NCBI RefSeq assembly: GCF_008795985.1
Contig: NZ_VMHP01000001.1
Location: 62,001 to 126,000 of the forward strand
Source: Marinobacter halotolerans
GTDB lineage: Bacteria > Pseudomonadota > Gammaproteobacteria > Pseudomonadales > Oleiphilaceae
Reading direction: 5' to 3'
Length of the DNA stretch: 64,000 bases
Notes under the pieces: model-generated
What the model was told of the DNA's origin: nothing
What the model saw: the letters and a program-made list of their open reading frames with translations, nothing else
The model's database searches: none
Position numbers and translations under genes: made by a program
Part shown: piece by piece, positions 55,771 through 64,000 of the stretch
How the letters are laid out: every line of letters starts with the position of its first letter
Position numbering within the stretch: the stretch's first letter is position 1

Positions 55771-58143
55771 TCAACTCCTCAGTGTTGCCCCAAGCTCCTC
55801 TTTCAGTGCATCGATAACACCACTGAAGAGCGTGTGCACTTCTTCCTCATTTAAGGTGCGCTCAGGATGCTGCCAGAACAGGCTGAGGGCGAGGCTACGA
55901 TTGCCTTCCCCAAGGCTCTCGCCTTCATAGACATCAAACGCACGCAATGCTGTCAGGTTCTCGCCGGCATGCTTTTTGGCAACACGCTCGACGTCAGAAA
56001 ACCCGGTGTCGCTTCCAATAATGATAGCCAAATCACGCCGAACTTCCGGGAATTTCGAAATATCTTTGAAATTAGGCACATAACCGGAAACAATCGAATT
56101 CAAGAATAGCTCAAACATCAGGATCGTGCCATTAAGTTCAAGCTTTTTCTGAACTTGCGGGTGCAAGGTTCCCAACCAGCCCACGTGCTCGCCGTCTCTC
56201 AGCAGTTCCGCGGTCTGCCCTGGATGAAGCGCCGGGTGTTGGCCTGCGGCAAAGTCCACTTCAATGCCCAGCAACCGGAACAGACCCTCCAACTCCCCTT
56301 TTACATCAAAGAAGTCGGCCATTCTGCGACCGTTCGCCCAGTTTTCGGGCAACTGGTTGCCAACCACCACGCCGGCCAGCATTGGCTGCTGATCAATCCT
56401 GTCGCCATCCTTGCGAAATTTCAGGCCGGTTTCGAATAGCCGGATGCGTGGCTGCTGACGGTTCTGGTTATAACTGACCGTTTTCAGCAGACCACTCCAG
56501 AGACTGGTCCGCATCACGGACAGGTCCGAGGAAATCGGATTGGCCAGGGCAATTCCCTGATCTTCAGGGTTCACCAGTGACTGGACTTTGGGGTCAACAA
56601 AGCTGTAGGTAATCGCTTCGTGGTAGCCGCAATCAACAAAATAATTCTGGATGGCAGACACCGGGCGGATGGCTTCCGCCTGAGGTCGGAGACCAAGCGA
56701 ACCTGTTGGTTCGGTCACCGGCAGATTGTTGTATCCGTAGATGCGCCCGATTTCTTCAATCAGGTCTTCCTCGATGCTCACATCCGGACGGAAGCTGGGC
56801 ACATGAACCCGCCAGCCATTTTTCAAAAGCTTGTCGATATGAAAACCCAGGCGGGTCAGGATTTCCTCGACCGTGGTCCGGTCAATTTGGAGCCCCAGAA
56901 CTTCCGCAACCCGCGATTCCCGAAGATCAACCGTGCGATCGTCCGGTAGATCATTCTTGCTGGCCACTTCCACCACTTCGCCGGGTTCGCCGCCCACAAT
57001 CTCCATCAGCAACGATGTCGCCCGTTCCATGGCATCACGGGCGAGCTTGTAGTCTACTCCCCGCTCAAAGCGATGGGAGGCGTCTGTGTGCAGGCTGTAC
57101 TGCCGGGCCTTGCCGGCCAGAGTAATCGGATCGAAATAGGCTGCTTCCAGCACCAGATCACGTGTCTTCTGGCTCACACCGGAATGCTCCCCGCCCATGA
57201 CACCAGCAATAGCGATCGGCTTGGCATGGTCCGCAATAATCAAGGTGTCAGAAGTCAGCTCAACTTCCTGACCATCCAGAAGAATCAGTTTTTCGTTGGC
57301 TTCGGCCATTCTGACCAAAATACCGCCGCTGATCTCTGACCGGTCAAAGGCGTGCATGGGCTGACCAAGCTCAAGCATCACGTAGTTGGTGACATCCACG
57401 GCAGCGTCGATGGAGCGGACACCGCAACGGCGCAGCTTTTCCTGCATCCAGAGCGGGGCCGGCACGCTCAGATCGACGTTTCTGAGGATGCGCCCCAGAT
57501 AACGGGGACAACCCTCGGGTGCCCTTACGGCGATATCCGGCACGTCTGAATGCACCGCTTCAATCTCTGTGATTTCAGGCCCTTCAACCACCAGGCTGTT
57601 GAGAACACCCACTTCCCGGGCGATACCCTTGATCGACAGACAGTCACTGCGGTTGGGGGTCAGGTCCACGTCGATGGTAACATCGTTCAGACCAAGGAAC
57701 TTGTCCAGAGGCTGGCCCACGGGTGCGTTCGCCGGCAGCTCCATCAACCCCTCGTGATTCTCCGACAGCCCCAACTCGGACTCGGAACACAGCATGCCTT
57801 CCGAGGGCTGACCACGAAGCTTGGCCTTCTTGATCTTGAAATCACCGGGCAGGACGGCGCCGACAACCGCAAAGGGCACTTTCATACCGTCCCGGACGTT
57901 CGGAGCGCCACAGACCACCTGAACTTCACTGGCGCCGTCACTCACCTGGCAGACCCTGAGCTTGTCGGCATCCGGATGGGGTGCCACGGAGAGTACCTCG
58001 CCCACGACAATGCCACTGAACTTGCCGGCCACAGGCTCAAAGCCGTCCACTTCCAGACCGGCCATGGTGATCTGGTCCATCAATGCCTGGGTGTCGATTG
58101 CCGGATTGACCCACTCGCGGAGCCACTGTTCACTGAATTTCAT
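55771..58143 (-). CDS. pheT: Phenylalanyl-tRNA synthetase beta subunit
   Basis: Beta chain of the (alpha-beta)2 enzyme charging tRNA-Phe. The 790-residue product has an N-terminal EMAP/OB-like tRNA-binding domain (VVGEVLSVAPHPDADKLRVC, then QVSDG), B3/B4 editing domain, B5 domains and a C-terminal anticodon-binding ferredoxin-like domain (FPEVRRDLAIIIGSDTGFSD). The first residues MKFSEQWLREWVNP are typical. It lies 55 nt downstream of pheS and 3 nt upstream of ihfA. Confidence 0.97.
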   Translation of the reverse strand: MKFSEQWLREWVNPAIDTQALMDQITMAGLEVDGFEPVAGKFSGIVVGEVLSVAPHPDADKLRVCQVSDGASEVQVVCGAPNVRDGMKVPFAVVGAVLPGDFKIKKAKLRGQPSEGMLCSESELGLSENHEGLMELPANAPVGQPLDKFLGLNDVTIDVDLTPNRSDCLSIKGIAREVGVLNSLVVEGPEITEIEAVHSDVPDIAVRAPEGCPRYLGRILRNVDLSVPAPLWMQEKLRRCGVRSIDAAVDVTNYVMLELGQPMHAFDRSEISGGILVRMAEANEKLILLDGQEVELTSDTLIIADHAKPIAIAGVMGGEHSGVSQKTRDLVLEAAYFDPITLAGKARQYSLHTDASHRFERGVDYKLARDAMERATSLLMEIVGGEPGEVVEVASKNDLPDDRTVDLRESRVAEVLGLQIDRTTVEEILTRLGFHIDKLLKNGWRVHVPSFRPDVSIEEDLIEEIGRIYGYNNLPVTEPTGSLGLRPQAEAIRPVSAIQNYFVDCGYHEAITYSFVDPKVQSLVNPEDQGIALANPISSDLSVMRTSLWSGLLKTVSYNQNRQQPRIRLFETGLKFRKDGDRIDQQPMLAGVVVGNQLPENWANGRRMADFFDVKGELEGLFRLLGIEVDFAAGQHPALHPGQTAELLRDGEHVGWLGTLHPQVQKKLELNGTILMFELFLNSIVSGYVPNFKDISKFPEVRRDLAIIIGSDTGFSDVERVAKKHAGENLTALRAFDVYEGESLGEGNRSLALSLFWQHPERTLNEEEVHTLFSGVIDALKEELGATLRS

Positions 58144-58198
58144 GGTATCTGCCTTGTACTGGAGCTTTTGCTATTGGATTCTTGTTCTGCGGCCGGCT

Positions 58199-59317
<1,119 letters not shown>

Positions 59318-59331
59318 AAAGAGCTAAGCAA

Positions 59332-59685
59332 TCACAGGGATGCTTTGGCCGTTTCAACAACAGCGGAAAACGCCTGCTGCTCGTTCATGGCCAGATCGGC
59401 CAGAACCTTGCGATCGATTTCTACGTTAGCCTTCTTGAGACCAGCAATCAGACGGCTGTAAGACAGACCGTTGGCGCGGGCGCCGGCATTGATACGGGCG
59501 ATCCACAGGGCGCGGAAAGCGCGCTTACGGTTGCGACGGTCGCGATACGCATACTGACCGGCTTTGATAACCGCCTGTTTGGCTACACGATAAACGCGGC
59601 TACGCGCTCCGTAATAACCTTTGGCCTGATTCATGATCTTTTTGTGACGACGACGTGCTACCACGCCACGTTTTACACGAGCCAT
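59332..59685 (-). CDS. rplT: 50S ribosomal protein L20
   Basis: Large-subunit assembly protein. The 117-residue product has [40 protein letters not shown] and [14 protein letters not shown], all family hallmarks, and normal length (about 118). In E. coli it represses rpmI-rplT translation by binding the leader. It follows rpmI with a 50-nt gap. Confidence 0.98.
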   Translation of the reverse strand: MARVKRGVVARRRHKKIMNQAKGYYGARSRVYRVAKQAVIKAGQYAYRDRRNRKRAFRALWIARINAGARANGLSYSRLIAGLKKANVEIDRKVLADLAMNEQQAFSAVVETAKASL

Positions 59686-59735
59686 ACTTTAATCCTTCTA
59701 CCTTTATACCTTGACAGGAATGGTTAGCGGCTGAA

Positions 59736-59927
59736 TCAGCACGCTGTCATACGCTTGATGGAAGCCACGTCAGACTTGGCGATCAGCTTGGTACCGCGGA
59801 GCTGACGCTTACGCTTGGGGCTCTTCTTGGTCAAGATATGACTGGTGAAGGACTGCTTGTGCTTGAAGCCGTTGGCGGTTTTTTTGAACCGCTTGGTGGC
59901 CCCGCTTTTGGTTTTCATCTTGGACAT
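59736..59927 (-). CDS. rpmI: 50S ribosomal protein L35
   Basis: Small basic large-subunit protein of 63 residues ([20 protein letters not shown], ending SVASIKRM-like with a final Cys). Length is normal (about 64). It sits between infC and rplT as in nearly all bacteria. Starts with ATG at 59927; a second ATG three codons later is less likely. Confidence 0.97.
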   Translation of the reverse strand: MSKMKTKSGATKRFKKTANGFKHKQSFTSHILTKKSPKRKRQLRGTKLIAKSDVASIKRMTAC

Positions 59928-59966
59928 TTTTTAAAACTCCGCATTCTGTTTTTAGTGAAATCAGTC

Positions 59967-60506
59967 TTACTTCTTCTTGCGGGGCGCCACTACCATGGTC
60001 ATCTGGCGGCCTTCCATTTTCGGCCGCTGTTCTACCTGGGCAAGCTCTTCAATATCCGTTTCAATCCGGTTCATGAGTTTCATACCGATTTCCTGGTGTG
60101 CCATCTCACGTCCACGGAAGCGGATAGTAATTTTGCCGCGGTCCCCGTTTTCAAGGAAACGTACCAGGTTGCGTAGTTTGACCTGATAATCCCCTTCTTC
60201 AGTTCCTGGACGGAACTTAAGCTCTTTGACCTGCGTCTGCTTCTGCTTTTTCTTGGCAGCCGCTTTGGCCTTCTTCTCATCGAAGATTTTCTTACCGTAG
60301 TCCATTATCTTACAGACGATCGGATCGGAATCCGTAACCTGAACCAGGTCAAGAGACGCTTCTTCTGCCTGCTTGATTGCATCTTCGATCGACACTACGC
60401 CGACCTGGTTGCCCTCTGCGTCAATAAGCCGGACTTCAGTTGCGTCAATATTCTCGTTGATTGGCGCTTTTGGTGCACGTCCCCGATTCGCTCGCTGTTT
60501 AATAAT
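59967..60506 (-). CDS. infC: Translation initiation factor IF-3 (AUU start)
   Basis: Controls start-codon choice and subunit joining. The full product is 179 residues if begun at ATT 60506 ([20 protein letters not shown]), which lies 5 nt after GGAG; the next ATT (60503) is also possible. Frames from the first ATG/GTG further in would lose the conserved N-terminal APINENI region. A rare AUU start is the known autoregulatory feature of infC: IF-3 discriminates against its own start. The A of ATT is shared with the thrS TGA stop. Later motifs VKEIKFRP-like ([20 protein letters not shown]) and [10 protein letters not shown] are typical. Confidence 0.95.
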   Translation of the reverse strand: MIKQRANRGRAPKAPINENIDATEVRLIDAEGNQVGVVSIEDAIKQAEEASLDLVQVTDSDPIVCKIMDYGKKIFDEKKAKAAAKKKQKQTQVKELKFRPGTEEGDYQVKLRNLVRFLENGDRGKITIRFRGREMAHQEIGMKLMNRIETDIEELAQVEQRPKMEGRQMTMVVAPRKKK

Positions 60507-62431
60507 CAGATCTCCGTTTTAGTTCTGCCTTTGCGTTCGATTTCGTCAGCCATCAGCTGCTCAAACGCGTCCAGCGATAAAGTGCCCATGTCTTCGCCTT
60601 TACGGGTTCTCACCGAAACGGCGTTGTTCTCGACCTCTTGATCACCGACAACAACAAGAAAGGGCACTTTGTTAATAGTGTGCTCGCGGATTTTAAAGCC
60701 GATCTTCTCGTTTCTCAAGTCAGCATTAACCCTATACCCCAGAGAATCCCACTTTTTTGCGAGATTCTGGCAATAATCCCGCTGATTGTCGGTAATATTC
60801 ATCACCGCAATCTGTGTGGGTGCCAGCCAGGTGGGGAATGCCCCTTCATATTCTTCGATCAGAATACCGATAAAGCGCTCGAATGAGCCCAGTACGGCGC
60901 GATGAAGCATAACCGGTGTTTTCCGCTCGGAGTTATCCGCAACGTATTGGGCGCCAAGACGCCCGGGCATCGAAAAGTCGACCTGGATGGTACCACACTG
61001 CCATACCCGACCGATGCAGTCCTTCAAGGAAAATTCGATCTTGGGGCCGTAGAACGCACCCTCCCCCGGCAGCAGCTCCCAATCCACGCCCTCGCGATTC
61101 AGCGCCTGCTCCAGTGCCGCCTCGGATTTGTCCCAGACTTCATCGGAACCGACCCGCTTTTCCGGGCGGGTGGACAGCTTGTAAAGAATCTGGTCAAAGC
61201 CGAAGTCAGTGTAGATCTCGTGAAGCATGCCGATAAACGCCGACACTTCCTTCTGGATCGCGTTTTCCTCGCAGAAGATATGAGCATCGTCCTGGGTAAA
61301 TCCGCGAACCCGCATCAGCCCGTGAAGCGCACCGGATGCCTCATTGCGGTGACAGGAACCGAACTCCGCCAGCCGCAGGGGCAGGTCCTTGTAGCTTTTC
61401 AGACCCTGGTTGAACACCTGCACGTGGCAGGGGCAGTTCATGGGCTTGATGGCGTAGTCATGTTTCTCGGACTCGGTGGTGAACATGTCGTCCTTGAACT
61501 TGTCCCAGTGCCCGGACTTTTCCCAGAGCGCACGGGACACCACTTGTGGCGTCTTGATTTCTTTGTAGCCGTACTCATGCTGCTTCTGGCGCATGTACTG
61601 CTCAACTTCCTGATACAGCGACCAGCCGTCCGGGTGCCAGAACACCATGCCCGGAGCCTCTTCCTGCATGTGGAACAGGTTCAGCTTCTTGCCGATCTTG
61701 CGGTGGTCGCGCTTTTCCGCCTCTTCCAGACGATGCAGATAGGCCTTCAGGTCCTTCTTGTTGCCCCAGGCGGTGCCGTACACCCGCTGTAGCTGTTCAT
61801 TGCTGGTATCACCGCGCCAGTAGGCGCCGGCCACCTTAGTCAGCTTGAAGGCTTTTAGCTTGCCGGTGCTAGGCACGTGGGGGCCGCGGCACAGGTCGAT
61901 AAAATCGCCCTGCCGGTAGAAGGACAAATCTTCATCACCGGGAATATCTTCAATGATGCGGACTTTATATTCTTCGCCCATCTCATCGAACAGTTTGATG
62001 GCTTCGTCACGGGACATCACCGAACGGGATACCGGAAGATCCTGCTTTGCCAGTTCTTCCATGCGTTTCTCGATCCGGCTCAGGTCTTCGTTGGTAAACG
62101 GACGATCGTATTTGAAATCGTAATAGAAGCCGTTATCAATCACCGGGCCGATGGTTACCTGGGCACCGGGGAACAGCTCCTGAACGGCCATGGCCATCAG
62201 GTGAGCGGTCGAGTGGCGGATGACATCCACACCCTCTTCATCACGCTCGGTAATAATGGCGAGATCCGCGTCTTCTTCAATGGGAAAACTGGTATCCACG
62301 AGTGTTCCATTCACCCGGCCTGCAATTGCGGCTTTCGCAAGACCTGCGCCGATGTCGGCGGCAACGTCATGAACGGTTACGGATTCGGAAAAACTGCGAT
62401 GGCTGCCATCAGGCAGAGTAACGACTGGCAT
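60506..62431 (-). CDS. thrS: Threonyl-tRNA synthetase
   Basis: Charges tRNA-Thr. The 641-residue product contains an N-terminal TGS domain ([20 protein letters not shown]), the editing domain with [16 protein letters not shown] and the zinc-site segment, class II catalytic core with [10 protein letters not shown] (zinc Cys) and [14 protein letters not shown], and a C-terminal anticodon-binding domain. Length matches E. coli (642). In E. coli it represses its own translation by binding a tRNA-like leader; hairpins upstream here (62471-62508) could be the counterpart. Its stop overlaps infC by one base. Confidence 0.98.
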   Translation of the reverse strand: MPVVTLPDGSHRSFSESVTVHDVAADIGAGLAKAAIAGRVNGTLVDTSFPIEEDADLAIITERDEEGVDVIRHSTAHLMAMAVQELFPGAQVTIGPVIDNGFYYDFKYDRPFTNEDLSRIEKRMEELAKQDLPVSRSVMSRDEAIKLFDEMGEEYKVRIIEDIPGDEDLSFYRQGDFIDLCRGPHVPSTGKLKAFKLTKVAGAYWRGDTSNEQLQRVYGTAWGNKKDLKAYLHRLEEAEKRDHRKIGKKLNLFHMQEEAPGMVFWHPDGWSLYQEVEQYMRQKQHEYGYKEIKTPQVVSRALWEKSGHWDKFKDDMFTTESEKHDYAIKPMNCPCHVQVFNQGLKSYKDLPLRLAEFGSCHRNEASGALHGLMRVRGFTQDDAHIFCEENAIQKEVSAFIGMLHEIYTDFGFDQILYKLSTRPEKRVGSDEVWDKSEAALEQALNREGVDWELLPGEGAFYGPKIEFSLKDCIGRVWQCGTIQVDFSMPGRLGAQYVADNSERKTPVMLHRAVLGSFERFIGILIEEYEGAFPTWLAPTQIAVMNITDNQRDYCQNLAKKWDSLGYRVNADLRNEKIGFKIREHTINKVPFLVVVGDQEVENNAVSVRTRKGEDMGTLSLDAFEQLMADEIERKGRTKTEI

Positions 62432-62470
62432 AATTGTCTCCTGTTTGACTCAGAGGTGATCCCTACCAAA

Positions 62471-62508
62471 GACCACGTGTGGTCGGCTCTCCGTGATACA
62501 GACCACGG
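62471..62508 (-). promoter_or_regulatory. Candidate thrS leader operator
   Basis: Two dyads lie 40-80 nt before the thrS start: GACCAC(GT)GTGGTC at 62471-62484 and CCGTG/CACGG at 62491-62508 (loop 8). On the mRNA the first gives a stem whose apex includes CGU, the anticodon of a tRNA-Thr. E. coli thrS uses an anticodon-arm mimic in its leader. Equivalence here is inference from position and shape only. Confidence 0.4.
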
Positions 62509-62533
62509 GCCGATTTGCGGAGGAGTCTACCAG

Positions 62534-62561
62534 AAAAAAGCCCGGCGGGTTAACGCCGGGC
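62534..62561 (-). terminator. Intrinsic terminator of the TRAP permease gene
   Basis: Perfect 8-bp GC stem GCCCGGCG/CGCCGGGC (62540-62547 and 62554-62561, loop 6); on the minus strand it is followed by six T residues (62534-62539). It lies about 40 nt past the TRAP stop and separates that gene from the thrS promoter region. Confidence 0.93.
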
Positions 62562-62599
62562 CGGGTTTCGGGGAAGGTTTCGAGAACGGTTTGATGAAT

Positions 62600-64000
62600 T
62601 CAGGTCACGCTGGCCTCTTCCGGCGTTCGTCGCCGGAGCTGTCCGAAAGCAACAAGCCCAAGCAACAGCAGCGCCGGTATGAACATCAGTTCTTTCGGTG
62701 GACGCTCGTTTTCCACTCGAACCGCATCAATGGTCCAGCCAAAGCTTATACCCGCATTCTCCGCCGGGCTCCCGAAGCCCACAAAGTCGACCACCATTTT
62801 GCCATCACTTTCTGAAAGCTCCAGCCCGGCTTCTGCCAGCCGGGCTTCCGGGGTTTCCGCCGCTGGTAACGGCAATTTCAGATAGGTGGAGACCTCATCG
62901 CCTGCGAGGGACATACCGGACGCCTTGATGACGATCGGGGCACCCGGCGGCACCGTCTCCACGTGCTCTTCAATTGCGGTACCTGGCAGGTCCTGCGTGG
63001 CCGGGTACACCATGTCCCACCAGTAACCCGGGCGGAAAAGCGTAAAGGTAATCAGCAACAGGAGCGCCGATTCCCATTTATAGCTCTTGGTGAACCAGTA
63101 GCCCTGGGTAGCCGCGGAGAACACCAGCATGGCGGTGACCGCGCTCACAACGGTGACCAGCAGATCGAACCACCCGGTCAGATCAATCAGCAATAACTGA
63201 GTATTGAAGATAAACATGAACGGGAGAATCGCCGTGCGGATGTCGTACGTGAAGCCCTGGACACCGGTCTTTATCGGGTCTGCTCCTGATATGGCGGCGG
63301 CGGCATAAGCCGCCAGCCCCACGGGCGGCGTATCATCCGCCAGTATCCCGAAGTAGAAGACAAACAGGTGCACCGCAATCAACGGAACCAGCAGCCCGTT
63401 CTGGGCCCCCAGGGTGACGATGACCGGCGCCATCAGAGTGGACACCACAATATAGTTTGCCGTGGTAGGCAGCCCCATGCCCAGAATCAGACTGATGAGT
63501 GCCGTGAATATAAGCATCAACAGCAGGTTGCCGCCGGAAATAAATTCAACAAACTGGGTCATAACCAGCCCGATACCGGTCAGAGTAACCGTGCCTACGA
63601 CAATACCGGCCGTAGCCGTTGCTACACCAATACCGACCATGTTCCGTGCGCCGGTGACCAGTGAATGCACCAGGTCATTAAAGCCCTGTACAGTGCGCTG
63701 CAGCAGATTGCCATGCCGGCGAAAAGCGGCTTTCAGCGGCCTCTGGGTCACCACAATAAAAATCATGAATATGGTTGCCCAGAAAGCGGACAGTTGCGGC
63801 GAAAAGCGCTCGACCGTCAGACACCAGACCAGCACCACCACCGGCAGCAGGAAATAGAGCCCGGTTTTTACCGTCGGCCCTACTTCCGGCAACTTATCCA
63901 TAGAAGAATCAGGGTCGTCTTCCTCAAGATCCGGAAAGCGGGTGGCATAGCCGACCAGCCCTATATAGGCCAGCAGAAGCAGCGGCCCCAGCACCCATAT
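62600..64000 (-). CDS. TRAP transporter fused permease (4TM-12TM type), C-terminal part
   Basis: C-terminal 466 or so residues of a large membrane permease; the frame is open through base 64000, so the start lies outside the window. Features: several hydrophobic helices with the DctM-like signature LISLILGMGLPTTANYIVVS and VHLFVFYFGILADDTPPVGL, followed by AAAISGADPIKTGVQGF and a C-terminal periplasmic domain (about the last 130 residues, VPPGAPIVIKASGMSLAGDE, resembling the fused-permease tail) ending RRRTPEEASVT. TRAP systems import carboxylates or related solutes with a separate binding protein; the substrate cannot be told from this part. Confidence 0.92.
   Translation of the reverse strand: MWVLGPLLLLAYIGLVGYATRFPDLEEDDPDSSMDKLPEVGPTVKTGLYFLLPVVVLVWCLTVERFSPQLSAFWATIFMIFIVVTQRPLKAAFRRHGNLLQRTVQGFNDLVHSLVTGARNMVGIGVATATAGIVVGTVTLTGIGLVMTQFVEFISGGNLLLMLIFTALISLILGMGLPTTANYIVVSTLMAPVIVTLGAQNGLLVPLIAVHLFVFYFGILADDTPPVGLAAYAAAAISGADPIKTGVQGFTYDIRTAILPFMFIFNTQLLLIDLTGWFDLLVTVVSAVTAMLVFSAATQGYWFTKSYKWESALLLLITFTLFRPGYWWDMVYPATQDLPGTAIEEHVETVPPGAPIVIKASGMSLAGDEVSTYLKLPLPAAETPEARLAEAGLELSESDGKMVVDFVGFGSPAENAGISFGWTIDAVRVENERPPKELMFIPALLLLGLVAFGQLRRRTPEEASVT

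Overview
The window looks like chromosomal DNA of a marine gammaproteobacterium, most likely Marinobacter or a close relative. The reasons are a moderately high GC content, gamma-type gene orders (lpxD-ompH-bamA-rseP-dxr-cdsA-uppS-frr-pyrH-tsf-rpsB; thrS-infC-rpmI-rplT-pheS-pheT-ihfA-merR), the succinylase lysine branch next to glnD, betaine-type BCCT transporters and a glucosylglycerate solute cluster. This assignment is an inference from gene content and protein resemblance; no database search was run. No rRNA, CRISPR array, insertion sequence or prophage was seen.

Layout. 1-10862 (minus): an envelope-biogenesis, isoprenoid, phospholipid and translation-factor block from rpsB to a truncated lpxD. 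11134-18316 (plus): map, glnD, dapC, an ArsC/Spx-like gene, dapD and dapE. 18332-24683: slyX, a membrane-anchored cold-shock-domain protein, a three-gene minus-strand run (manC, an uncharacterised Clp_N/P-loop protein, a small unknown), a DUF1853 gene and a diguanylate cyclase. 24824-28813: a lysophospholipid flippase/acyltransferase fusion and two medium-chain reductases. 28841-34715 (minus): glycerate kinase, GpgP-type phosphatase, GpgS, a GH13 glucosylglycerate phosphorylase-like enzyme and a DUF3524 mannosyltransferase. 34879-45017: selO, class I fumarase, a large VolA-like lipoprotein lipase, a CaiB-type CoA transferase, a second diguanylate cyclase and an AraC-type regulator. 45030-53314: a secreted unknown, rmuC, a small unknown, two tandem BCCT transporters with duplicated promoters, and a membrane-anchored glutamate-synthase-like flavoprotein. 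53427-55045: tRNA-Pro(GGG), a degenerate EAL protein and a small XRE regulator. 55119-62431 (minus): the thrS-to-merR translation block. 62600-64000: the C-terminal part of a TRAP fused permease.

How the genes work together. The first block makes isoprenoid and phospholipid precursors, lipid A and the outer-membrane assembly machine, next to S2, EF-Ts, UMP kinase and ribosome recycling factor. GlnD links nitrogen sensing with the neighbouring lysine/peptidoglycan diaminopimelate genes. The glucosylglycerate genes encode both synthesis (GpgS, GpgP) and phosphorolytic recovery (phosphorylase, glycerate kinase) of one compatible solute. With the BCCT pair this points to an organism coping with salt stress. 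ManC could supply GDP-mannose to the predicted tRNA-queuosine mannosyltransferase, although the two are about 6 kb apart.

Most of the window is ordinary core genome. The parts most worth following up are the complete glucosylglycerate cycle in one operon, the Clp_N/P-loop protein with its overlapping small partner, the duplicated BCCT genes with a palindrome between the -35 and -10 boxes, the membrane-tethered cold-shock domain, the dead-looking EAL protein, and several hairpin leaders (thrS, pheS, tsf-pyrH).
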